Shown here one piece after another: positions 16,998 to 25,164 of a stretch of 39,810 nt of DNA. The stretch's first letter is position 1, and the number at the start of each line of letters is the position of its first letter. The stretch is from JBGAPI01 sp044221335 (GTDB lineage: Bacteria > Pseudomonadota > Gammaproteobacteria > Xanthomonadales > Ahniellaceae): positions 1 to 39,810 of the forward strand of contig JBGAPI010000048.1 in assembly GCA_044221335.1 (NCBI GenBank), given 5' to 3'. Position numbers and translations under genes: made by a program. The notes beneath the pieces are model-generated. The model had not been told where the DNA came from and did not search any database. It saw only the letters and a program-made list of their open reading frames with translations.

Positions 16998-18587
16998 TCA
17001 TCGCGGCGGAGTGCTGCTCGACACGCTGCCGCGATGGCGCACCGCCGCGCTGTAGTTGGCGAGTCTGCCGGGCTGCGCGTTGGAGTTGACGTAGTTGGTC
17101 GCGGCGAAACCGATCACCGGCAGTCCGCTGAAGCTGCGGCCGTCCTTCGCGACCAGCACGCGACTGCCGGCGGGCAGGCTGCTGTCGAGCGGAGCCGTGG
17201 AACGCGAGAACACGTAACGCAGGTGGCCACGGTCGGCGATGCCACCGGAGGCGTTCAAGGACAGACGGAACGGCGCGACGGCGCCGAAGATCGGACCCGT
17301 GGCACCGGCGGCATTGATGGCCGTGCTGGACGCACTTCCGCACAGGGTGAAGGACGACGCCGGAGGACACGGCGGCAGCGCACTTCCGGGCGGATTGGAT
17401 GCACCGGGCGGGAGGCACGACGGACTCAGCGTCGGCAGCGTCTCCCGATCCCAGAACGACGGCGCGATCCGCTCGCAGGCCTGGCCATCGTCGGGGAAGG
17501 CCTCGACGAAGGGCGCCAGTGCCGGGCCCGTGCGGTCGGTGTAATAGGACTTGGTCGGGAAGCTCACGATCCACTCCGAGGTCGCGCCGATCGACGCCTC
17601 GGTGTCGAACTCGTTGTAGATCGCGTCCTGCATCAGCAGCGCGCTGACCGCGTCGGCGCGACCGGCGTCGAAGCTGGCGAGGACCGGATTGCCGTCGTCG
17701 AGCACGACGCGCGCGGTGACGGTCGCGCTGCCGTCGCTGCCGTCGGCGAGGTCGGGCTTGCCGACGTCGGGCGCCTGATGCAATCCGCCGGGCGCGGCGG
17801 TGCCGCCGTAGAAGCCCTCGATCGCCTCGGCCGCGTAGGCATGCAGCGTGCCGTTGGCGACACTGATGATCTGCGCCGTGCCGTAGAGTCCGCCGGTCGG
17901 CAGGTCGATGTCGAGCTGGCGGTTGCCGCTGGTCCCGCCCCAGGCACCGTTGATGCTGTCCCAGTTGGCGACGACTGCGTTGCAGTTGGCCGGCACGCCG
18001 GTGTTGGGCGTGCCGCTCGCCGAGTTGTGGGTGACCTCCTCGAGCACCTGGGTCGGCGCCGCACCCGGACGCAGCGTGCCCATCTCGATCAGCTCGATGT
18101 GACCCTCGCGGCTGCGCGCAAGCCCGGGATCGCCACCGTCGGCATGCGTCTGCGCGTAGGCGAAGTTGCGGAACGGCACGTAGCGCAGGCCGCTGGCTGT
18201 CTGCGGCAATGCCGTGTTGGTGCGGATCGTCGGCACCGTGCAGCTGGTGTCGGCGGTGACGAGGTTCGCTGGGCCGTTGGCATCGAGCGAGAACAGCGCG
18301 GCGGACCAGACGTCGTACGGCGACAGGTAGATCGAGAACTCCAGCGTCGGCCGCGAATTGCGGCTCTCGCGAAAGCGCAGCTTCACTGCCTTGCCGCGGT
18401 TGGTGGTATTGGTCACCGTGACGTAGGTGTCGTTTCCGTTGTTGACGGTGTAGTACGGGTACAGCAGGACCTGCCCGAGGCCGCGCTCGTTCAGCGCCAT
18501 CTCGGCGTGCGCGCTGCCGAGCGCAGCGAGCAACGCTGCGCCGAGCAGGGTGCGGGGGAGGAATTGGAGTTTCGATGTCATGGTCAT
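16998..18587 (-). CDS. Exported protein of five-member tandem family, copy 3
   Basis: Unknown function; 529 residues from ATG 18587 (an alternative ATG two codons later at 18581). The signal peptide (LPRTLLGAALLAALGSAHA) is very like that of copy 5. The core reads NERGLGQVLLYPYYTVNNG, TNTTNRGKAVKLRFRESRNS and IYLSPYDVWSAALFSLDANG. It shares with copy 4 the RFRESRNSRP, EFSIYLS and LPQTA blocks and the SREGHIELIEMGTLR block, so copies 3 and 4 form a sub-pair. The variable loop after GQACE is rich in Ser, Pro and Cys. It lacks the FAAQV segment seen in copy 2. The C-terminus has GLPVIGFAATNYVNSNAQPGR. About 70 bp separate it from each neighbour. Confidence 0.84.
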   Translation of the reverse strand: MTMTSKLQFLPRTLLGAALLAALGSAHAEMALNERGLGQVLLYPYYTVNNGNDTYVTVTNTTNRGKAVKLRFRESRNSRPTLEFSIYLSPYDVWSAALFSLDANGPANLVTADTSCTVPTIRTNTALPQTASGLRYVPFRNFAYAQTHADGGDPGLARSREGHIELIEMGTLRPGAAPTQVLEEVTHNSASGTPNTGVPANCNAVVANWDSINGAWGGTSGNRQLDIDLPTGGLYGTAQIISVANGTLHAYAAEAIEGFYGGTAAPGGLHQAPDVGKPDLADGSDGSATVTARVVLDDGNPVLASFDAGRADAVSALLMQDAIYNEFDTEASIGATSEWIVSFPTKSYYTDRTGPALAPFVEAFPDDGQACERIAPSFWDRETLPTLSPSCLPPGASNPPGSALPPCPPASSFTLCGSASSTAINAAGATGPIFGAVAPFRLSLNASGGIADRGHLRYVFSRSTAPLDSSLPAGSRVLVAKDGRSFSGLPVIGFAATNYVNSNAQPGRLANYSAAVRHRGSVSSSTPPR

Positions 18588-18657
18588 GCGTGAATTCCCG
18601 GATTCGCGTGGGTCGACGGTGCGTCGTCGCTTCGAATTCTTGTCATTCGTCCGTGAT

Positions 18658-20267
18658 CTAGCTGCCGACGATCGACACTGACCGGCGATGCCTCGTCGCG
18701 GCGCTGTAGTTCGCAAGCTTGCCGGGCTGAGCGTTGCCGTTGACGTAGTTGCTGGAGGCGAATCCGATCGCCGGCAAGCCCGAGTAGACGTCGCCGTCGA
18801 GCGAGGTCAGCGTGTGGGCGCCCAGCGGCGCGCCACTGTAGACAGTGGGGAAGGTGACGCGTGCGTGGCCGCGATCGACGGCCCGACCGCCCACATGCAG
18901 CGAACGATTGAGGGCTCCGCGGCTACCGAAGATGCTCGTCGCCGCGCCGGTGAGGTTCACCGCGTCCTGCTGGAAGGTGAAGGCCGACACGCTGCCGCAG
19001 AACCGCTTGTAGACGTCGCATTCGGGTGGCGGCTGGCAGAACGGCGCGCAACTTCCGGTCTGCGTCACGTTGCACTGCGGCGGGATCGACGGGTCGGTGT
19101 CGAAGAGAAGCGTCGGGAGCTCGTCGCGGTCCCAAAGGCTGGGCGAGACGACTTCACATCCTTGGATGAGATTGACGGCGCGGCTCTGCGACCGGGCGGT
19201 GAACGGCAGCAGCGCGACGTCGCTGCGGTCGGTGTAGTAGTAGCGCGTCGGGAAGGCGACGATCCATTCCGAGTTCGCGCCGATCGACGCCTCGGTGTCG
19301 AACTCGTTGTAGATCCCATCGCTCATCAGCACGGCGCTGACCGCGTCGGCTGTACCCTGCTGCCAGCTCGAATTGACCTCGAAGACGGTCTGACGGACCC
19401 GCGTCTCGACGGTCGCGCTACCGTTGCTGGCATCGGTGAGGTCGGGCTTGCCGTTGCCCGGCGCCTGGTGCAGCCGCCCGGCGCCGCGGTGCCACCGTAG
19501 AAGCCCTCGATCGCCTCGGCGTCGTAGGCGTGCAGCGTGCCGTTGGCGACGTTGATGATCTGCGCCGTGCCGTAGAGGCCGCCCGTCGGCAGGTCGATGT
19601 CGAGCTGGCGGTTGCCGTTGGCCCCGCCCCAGGCGCCGTCGATGTTGTCCCAGTTCGCGATCACCCGGTTGCAGTTCACCGGCACGCCGCTGTTCGGAGC
19701 GCCGGACGCAGACGTGTGGGTGATCTCTTCCAGCACCTGGGTCAGCGCCGGCCCCTGACGCAGCGTGCCCATCTCGATCAGCTCGATGTGGCCCTCGCGA
19801 CTGCGCGCCAGGCTCGGATCGCCGCCGTCGGCGTTGGTGAGCGCATAGGCGAAATTGCGGAACGGCACGTAGCGCGCCCCGCCGGCGGTCTGCGGCAGCT
19901 GGGTGTTGGTGCGGATCGCCGGCACCGTGCAGCTGGTGTCGAAGGTGACGAGGTTCGCCGGCCCGTCGGCATCGATCGCGAACACCGCGCCGCTCCAGAC
20001 GTCGTAGGGCGACAGGTAGATCGAGAATTCGAGCGCCGGCCGCGAGTTGCGGCTCTCGCGGAAGCGCAGCTTGACCGCCTTGCCGCGGTTGGTCGTGTTC
20101 GTCACCGTGACGTAGGTGTCGTTGCCGCCGTTGACGGTGTAGTACGGGTACAGCAACACCTGACCCAGGCCGTGCTTCCCGACGCTCAGTGCTGCCGACG
20201 CGGGGTTGCTGGCGATCCCGGCGGCGATGCAGGCGGCCAGCGCCGATTTCTTTGCGACGTCTCTCAT
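18658..20267 (-). pseudogene. Exported protein of five-member tandem family, copy 4, frameshifted
   Basis: Unknown function; would encode about 536 residues but a single base is missing near 19473. Up to that point the frame encodes a signal peptide (AACIAAGIASNPASA) and the family core (LGQVLLYPYYTVNGG through EGFYGGTAAPGG). After it, the homologous reading continues in the next frame (visible from MSDGIYNEFDTEASIGANSEW to the C-terminal GLPAIGFASSNYVNGNAQPG). Compared with copy 3, a C is missing from the codon for Leu in GGLHQAP. No other damage is seen, so this is either a recent pseudogene, a phase-variable switch or a sequencing error in a GC-rich stretch. The start ATG (20267) overlaps the stop of copy 5 (ATGA). 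It has the longest Cys-rich variable loop of the set (seven Cys between CEVV and the IFGS block). Confidence 0.8.
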
Positions 20268-21862
20268 CGGGATTCCTCGGCGGTCGCCGTGCCCGCGGCG
20301 CGATCGATCCGCACGTTGTAGTGATGCGGCAGCGAGCCGCTGTAGTTGGCGAGCTTGCCGGGCTGCGCCGCGCCGTTCACGTAGTTCGATGCCTCGAAGC
20401 CGAGGACGGGCAGGCCGTGGTAGACGTCGCCATTGAGCGAGCGCAATGCGCGACCGTTCGCGTTCGTGGCCGGAGTGCTCAGGAAGTCCATCCTCAGATA
20501 GCCCCGGTCGGCGGAGACGCCGTTGGCGCGCGGCGTGATGTTGGCGGCGGCGGTCGAACCGAAGATCCGGCTCGGCGTGCTGGTCTGCGCGTCGACGGCG
20601 AAGATCGATTGCGCGAAGGTCAGCACCTGGGTCGTGAAGCAGGTCGAGAATTTCGGCGCCGGGTCGACCGGCGGGCAAAGGCTGTCGCAGGATGCCGTGT
20701 CCACACGGAGCGGCATCTCGCGGTCGAACAGCGCGAGCTCGGTCGTCTCGCAGGCGTGGCCGTCGTCCTGGAAGGGATCGACGAAGGGCGGCAGCGCCGT
20801 CGTCGTGCTGTCGGTGTAGTAGTGACGGGTCGGAAAGCTCAGCACCCATTCCGAACTGGCGGCGATCGCCGCTTCGGTGTCGTAGTCGTTGAGCACCGAC
20901 TCGTGCATCAGCAGCGCGCTGACGGCATCCGCCGTACCGGCGGTCCAGCGCGAGACCACGCTGTCGCCGTCGTCGGTCAGCACCAGCGAGTCGACGGTCG
21001 CGCTGCCGTTGCTGGCACTGGTCAGGTTCGGCGTCGCCGCCGCCGGCGAGGTGTGCAGGCCGCCGGGTGCGGCGCTGCCGCCGTAGAAGCCCTGGATCGC
21101 GGTGGCGTCGTACGCGTGCAGCGTGCCGTTGCCGACGTTGATGATCTGCAGAGAACCGTACAGGCCGCCGCTCGGTGCGCCGATGTCGGCCTGGCGATTG
21201 CCGCTGCCGCCTCCCCAGGCGCCGTTGACGTTGTCCCAGTCGGCGATCACGGCGTTGCAGTTGGCCGGCACGCCGGAATTCGGATTGCCACTGGCGCTGA
21301 CCTGGGTGATCTCCTCCAGCACCTGCGTTGCCGCCGGCCCCGCCCCCAGCTCGCCCATCTCGATGACCTCGAGAGAGCCCTCGCGGGTACGCAGCAGCGA
21401 TTGGCCGCCGTTGTCGATGTTGCTCCCGGCGTAGTTGAAGTTGCGGAACGGCACGTAGCGGGTGCCGTCACCGAGCTGCTGCAGGCTGGGATTGGTGCGG
21501 ATCGCCGGCACCGAGCAACTGCTGTCGCGGGTCAGCAGGTTCGCGGGGCCGTTGGCGTCCAGCGAGACCACGGCACCGGTCCAGACGTCGTAGGGCGAGA
21601 GGTAGAGGTTGAAGTTCAGCGTATCGCGACCGTTGCGGCCCTCGCGGAAGCGGATCTTCAGCGCCTTGCCGCGGTTCGTCGTGTTGGTGATCGAGAGGTA
21701 GCTGTCGTTGCCGTTGTTGATCGTGAAGTACGGGAACAGCAGCACCTGGCCGACGCCCTGCGGGCTGATGCTCACGGCCGCATCGGCATGGCCGACGGCG
21801 GCGAGCAGGGCGGCGCCGAGCAGCGCCCGCGGGAGCGGGGCGAGACTGGAGTTCGTTTCCAT
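20264..21862 (-). CDS. Exported protein of five-member tandem family, copy 5 (first transcribed)
   Basis: Unknown function; 532 residues. It has the best ribosome site of the array (AAGGA about eight bases before ATG 21862) and is the promoter-proximal copy. The signal peptide (LPRALLGAALLAAVGHADA) precedes SPQGVGQVLLFPYFTINNG, TNTTNRGKALKIRFREGRNG and LYLSPYDVWTGAVVSLDANG. The middle blocks GGLYGSLQIINVGNGTLHAY and QGFYGGSAAPGG are conserved. The variable loop after GHACE contains four Cys, then IFGS. The C-terminal block is GLPVLGFEASNYVNGAAQPG. Its stop overlaps the start of copy 4, so these two at least are translationally coupled. It lies 240 bp downstream of a co-oriented TonB receptor gene. 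Confidence 0.85.
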   Translation of the reverse strand: METNSSLAPLPRALLGAALLAAVGHADAAVSISPQGVGQVLLFPYFTINNGNDSYLSITNTTNRGKALKIRFREGRNGRDTLNFNLYLSPYDVWTGAVVSLDANGPANLLTRDSSCSVPAIRTNPSLQQLGDGTRYVPFRNFNYAGSNIDNGGQSLLRTREGSLEVIEMGELGAGPAATQVLEEITQVSASGNPNSGVPANCNAVIADWDNVNGAWGGGSGNRQADIGAPSGGLYGSLQIINVGNGTLHAYDATAIQGFYGGSAAPGGLHTSPAAATPNLTSASNGSATVDSLVLTDDGDSVVSRWTAGTADAVSALLMHESVLNDYDTEAAIAASSEWVLSFPTRHYYTDSTTTALPPFVDPFQDDGHACETTELALFDREMPLRVDTASCDSLCPPVDPAPKFSTCFTTQVLTFAQSIFAVDAQTSTPSRIFGSTAAANITPRANGVSADRGYLRMDFLSTPATNANGRALRSLNGDVYHGLPVLGFEASNYVNGAAQPGKLANYSGSLPHHYNVRIDRAAGTATAEESR

Positions 21863-22102
21863 CGGTTCGTCCTTGAGGGTCGCGGCGGTCGACCAGACAC
21901 GTCGTCGTCAACTGCTACGCGTCAAACACCGAGGAATCGGCTCATTCTGACCGCATCAGGACGAACGAACCGCGTCCAGACGGCGCCGGAACCCGATCAG
22001 CGCGGCACTCCGACCCCCGAAACGAAGCGGCCTGGCCCGGCTCGCGTCGGGGCCACTCCTGGTCGAACTCGTCGCTGCATCGTTCGCGCAGCGAACGGCG
22101 GG
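21863..22102. other. TonB receptor - paralogue array intergenic region
   Basis: 240 bp between co-oriented genes. It holds a hairpin right after the TonB receptor stop (22081-22097) and the Shine-Dalgarno of array copy 5. TTGAC-like motifs are present on the minus strand around 21905-21930 but no convincing -10 partner, so whether the array has its own promoter is unresolved. Confidence 0.4.
22081..22097 (-). terminator. Stem-loop after TonB receptor gene
   Basis: A perfect 7-bp stem with a 3-nt loop (CGTTCGC-N3-GCGAACG), five bases beyond the receptor stop codon. No U-tract follows on the minus strand. It shares its apex (TTCGC-N3-GCGAA) with other intergenic hairpins in this window, so it may be a processing, terminator or REP-like element. 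Confidence 0.45.
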
Positions 22103-24541
22103 TCAGAACTTCATGTAGAAGCGCGCGAAGTAGGCCGCACCGTTGAGGCCGAACTGCACCGACTCGTACTTGAAGCCGTTGTCGGTCTCGTCGGGGTTCT
22201 GCGCCGTCGGATGGACGTTGAAGATGTTCGCGCCGCCGACGGTGAACTTCATGTCCTTGCTGATGTTGTAGGTGAAGGACAGATCGGCCGAGGTCTTCGA
22301 GTCGTAGTGCGCGTTCGGCACCGGCGGGCCGGAGAAGGTGCCGAGCGTCATCGGGCCGAAGAAGATGATCTTCAGGTTGCTTTCCCAGTCGCTCTGGGCG
22401 TAGTTGAACGACAGCGTGGCCTTGGACTTGCCGGCACCGTTTTCGATGAACAAGCGCTCGCGGTCCGACAGGAAGTCGCTCTCGCGGCCGGCCAGCGAAG
22501 CCGGCACGTGGATCGCATCCACCCGCGTGCGGTTGAAGTTCGCGGCCAGATAGGTCGTCAGCTCGCCGTTCCAGAACGGCATGTTGTGGGCGACGGTGAG
22601 GTCGAGGCCGTAGGTCTTGGTGTCGACCGAGTTGACGAAGAACTGCGCCTGGCCGACGCCGAGCGCGTCGAGGATCGAACCGATCTGCGGGTCGTCGTTG
22701 CCGAAGCGGCCGGTCAGCACGATGCGGTCGTCGATGTCGATGCGGTAGCCGTCAACGGTGACCGCGAGGTTGTCCATCGGCTTCCAGGTCGCGCCCAGCG
22801 TGTAGTTGTGCGACTTCTCTTCCTTCAGCGGCGGGATGCCGGCAGCGGCAGCCACCGCGCCGCCGTTCGGGGCGAGCACCACGTCGACCGGCTCACCGGA
22901 GATGAAGTCGGTGAAGGTCGACGAGAAATAGCGCTGCTGCAGCGACGGGGCGCGGAAGCCGGTGCTGATCGAGCCGCGCAGCAGCCACTCCGGGTTGAAC
23001 TGGTAGCCGCCGGCGAACTTGAAGTTGGTGGTCGAGCCGAAGTCGCTGTAGTCCTCGTAGCGCACCGCGACGTCGGTCTTGAACTGTTCGGTCAGCTGGG
23101 TCTCGACGTCGCCGTAGATCGAGTAGTTGTGGCGGCTCTTGTCGACCTCGTCGGCCGGCTGGAAGCCCGGGAAGCCCTGGCTGCCCGCGTTGCCGCCGCC
23201 GGGACCGTCGGCGTCGATGTAGGAGCCCGGCTCGCCGGCATGGATCTCGTAGTTCTCGCGGCGGTACTCGCCACCGAACGCGACGTTCATGCCCTGCGCG
23301 ACGGTGTCGTAGTAGCGGGTGAAGTCGAGGTTGGTGGTGTACTGGCGGAACGAGAAGCCGCCCGCGTCGAACGAGGTCGGGCTGATGCCGCGGCCGCCGT
23401 GGGTGCGGTCGAATTCGGCGATCGAGGCGTTCAGGGTGTGCTTGATGCGATTGTCGAGCTCGTTGCGGCCATAGGACTGCGAGAAGTCCGCGCGCCACTC
23501 GCCGACCATGCCGGTGAGGCCGCCGGTCATCGTGCGGTCCGAGATGTCGCCGGTGATGAAGGGCACGAAGCCGTTCGGGTACATCGCCGCGGAATTGCGC
23601 GACGGGATGTCGTCGGAACCGACGCCGCCGCGCCCAAAGGCCGCCGACGAGGCATCGCGGTTCTGCACGCCGCCGTTGAAGTAGAAGGTGAGGTTGTCGC
23701 CGAGCGGCAGGTCGCCGTTGAGGAAGAAGGTGCGGTTGTCGACCTCGGTGTCGCCGATGATGCGCGGGTTGCCCGGCTCGGAGCGGTCGGAGCGGCCGCG
23801 CTCGAGCAGTTCGCCGGTCACCGCCAGGGTGCCGCCATTGCCGATCTCGACGCCGCAGTAGACCGAACCGAGATAGTTCTCGCCGTCGCCCTTGGAGTAT
23901 TGGCCGTAGCCCAGCACGCCTTCGCAGCCCTTGCGCTTCTTCAGCGACACGTTGAGCACGCCGGCGATGGCGTCGGACCCGTACTGAGCGGCAGCGCCGT
24001 CGCGCAGGACCTCGACATGGTCGATCGCCAGCATCGGGATGGTGTTGAGGTCGGTGCCGGTCGAGCCGCGGTTGCGAGCGCCGAACAGCTGCACCAGCGC
24101 GGTCGGGTGGTAGCGCTTGCCGTTCAGCAGCACCAGGGTCTGGTCGGAACCGAGGCCGCGCAGCGACGGAGCGTCGATCAGGTCGGCATTGTCGGCGCCG
24201 GTCTGGCGGGTCGAGGTGAACGACGGCGCGATGTACTGCAGGGTCTGGCCGAGGTCGAACTGGGCGCCCTGGGCGGCCGCCTTGTCGATCTGCACGACGT
24301 CGAGCGGCACCATGGTGTCCGCGGCCGACTGGTTGGCACGACGCGAGCCGACGACCGTCACGGCCTCCAGCTTCTTGACCTCGCCCTGCTCGTCGGCCGC
24401 CGTGGTCTCGGCGGCGACGGCGGTTGCGGCCTCGATGGCGGTGCCGTCGACCGGCGCGGTCTCTGCGCGCGAAAGGCCGCTGGCGGACAAGGTCAGCGCG
24501 GCGGCGATGGCGGTGGAAAGCTGGGAGCGGGACAGTCTCAT
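22103..24541 (-). CDS. TonB-dependent outer-membrane receptor
   Basis: Outer-membrane beta-barrel that imports a large substrate using TonB/ExbBD energy. The 812 residues have a signal peptide (AIAAALTLSASGLSRA), an Ala-rich N-terminal stretch and a probable TonB-box-like VTVVG near 59-63. A plug domain follows (about 65-210) with PSLRGLGSDQTLVLLNGKRY, IDHVEVLRDGAAAQYGSDAI and AGVLNVSLK. The 22-strand barrel has RGSISTGFRAPSL in the middle and FTVGGANIFNVHP near the end, and the protein ends in aromatic YMKF with a terminal Phe as expected for BAM-assembled barrels. The plug resembles receptors called iron-siderophore or catecholate type, but the substrate cannot be told from sequence; nearby proteases and an exported family suggest an organic nutrient. 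A strong AAGGAG site lies eight bases before ATG 24541. Confidence 0.93.
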   Translation of the reverse strand: MRLSRSQLSTAIAAALTLSASGLSRAETAPVDGTAIEAATAVAAETTAADEQGEVKKLEAVTVVGSRRANQSAADTMVPLDVVQIDKAAAQGAQFDLGQTLQYIAPSFTSTRQTGADNADLIDAPSLRGLGSDQTLVLLNGKRYHPTALVQLFGARNRGSTGTDLNTIPMLAIDHVEVLRDGAAAQYGSDAIAGVLNVSLKKRKGCEGVLGYGQYSKGDGENYLGSVYCGVEIGNGGTLAVTGELLERGRSDRSEPGNPRIIGDTEVDNRTFFLNGDLPLGDNLTFYFNGGVQNRDASSAAFGRGGVGSDDIPSRNSAAMYPNGFVPFITGDISDRTMTGGLTGMVGEWRADFSQSYGRNELDNRIKHTLNASIAEFDRTHGGRGISPTSFDAGGFSFRQYTTNLDFTRYYDTVAQGMNVAFGGEYRRENYEIHAGEPGSYIDADGPGGGNAGSQGFPGFQPADEVDKSRHNYSIYGDVETQLTEQFKTDVAVRYEDYSDFGSTTNFKFAGGYQFNPEWLLRGSISTGFRAPSLQQRYFSSTFTDFISGEPVDVVLAPNGGAVAAAAGIPPLKEEKSHNYTLGATWKPMDNLAVTVDGYRIDIDDRIVLTGRFGNDDPQIGSILDALGVGQAQFFVNSVDTKTYGLDLTVAHNMPFWNGELTTYLAANFNRTRVDAIHVPASLAGRESDFLSDRERLFIENGAGKSKATLSFNYAQSDWESNLKIIFFGPMTLGTFSGPPVPNAHYDSKTSADLSFTYNISKDMKFTVGGANIFNVHPTAQNPDETDNGFKYESVQFGLNGAAYFARFYMKF

Positions 24542-24953
24542 GGGGCGGACTCCTTGTTCTTGGTCTTTGAAGTTTAACGGCTTATTTACAGTTCGGGGCG
24601 ATGGGATTTCGCACCGCGAAATCCCGAAGTGGCGCTACGCGGCATGGGATCGCATCCATTTTTGACGCTCGCTCGTCGGGGGTCTCGGCTCGATCGACGA
24701 TCGGCTCGTGCACACCCCGACCCGGAAGCGTCAGCGGTCGACCGGCATGGATCCCCACGCCGAGCGCCTACGAGACGACAAATCGACCGGATGCGATCGG
24801 CTCGAAGCGGGGGAACGAGATCCGGCGGGAAAAGCGGACATCGGAGGGTTCCGCACGCCGTATGCCGCGGTTCCAACAACCGGTCTCGGCGTCGCGCCTC
24901 CGAACCGCCCCCCGGGCGCTTCAATCGTGGAGGCGGAACAGCGCCGTATCGAC
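24542..24953. other. Non-coding region upstream of TonB receptor
   Basis: About 410 bp. The 60 bp next to the receptor start is AT-rich for this genome (TAAATAA, TTAAAC on the minus strand) and probably contains its promoter. A perfect hairpin lies at 24603-24625. The rest, up to the carboxypeptidase remnant, shows no recognisable coding or RNA signal on either strand; long open frames here have no plausible product. Confidence 0.5.
24603..24625. repeat. Perfect 10-bp stem-loop upstream of TonB receptor
   Basis: GGGATTTCGC and GCGAAATCCC are perfect inverted repeats around a 3-nt loop. It lies 62 bp upstream of the receptor ATG and is very similar to the hairpin after the repeat-protein gene at 34995-35017. 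There is no U-tract on either strand. It may end transcription coming from the carboxypeptidase side or act as an operator. Confidence 0.55.
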
Positions 24954-25118
24954 CGAACGGGAAGTTGCGGTCGAGGTCGACGCCGAGCCGGCTCGCCGGG
25001 CATGGGTCGGAGTTGACGTGCGTGCGCTGCGCCGAATTGCCGCTGACCGCGGACTGGCTCTCGGCGATGCGGCGGCCATCCGGCCTGGCCTCGACCAGCA
25101 CGGGGATCCCGTTCCCAT
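24954..25118 (-). pseudogene. Remnant of an M14 carboxypeptidase gene
   Basis: Read on the minus strand, this segment encodes PDGRRIAESQSAVSGNSAQR, CPASRLGVDL and DRNFPFG. That is about 77% identical over 48 residues to residues 220-267 of the intact M14 peptidase encoded just upstream (its copy of this stretch is at 26798-26962). The similarity stops on both sides; the downstream translation is unrelated, and neither the HxxE zinc motif nor the catalytic Glu region is present. It is therefore a fragment, not a gene. It lies 47 bp beyond the stop of the intact gene in the same orientation, suggesting a decayed tandem paralogue or a partial duplication. Confidence 0.75.
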
Positions 25119-25164
25119 ACGGAATTCGCTCTTCGGTGGACCCTGTTCGCGCGGCGACAAAGGG

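Noticed and set aside
24586..25101. 171-codon open frame starting in the carboxypeptidase-like remnant
   Set aside because: Only the first 50 or so residues resemble M14; the rest is unrelated low-complexity sequence and there is no ribosome site, so it is treated as a pseudogene fragment.
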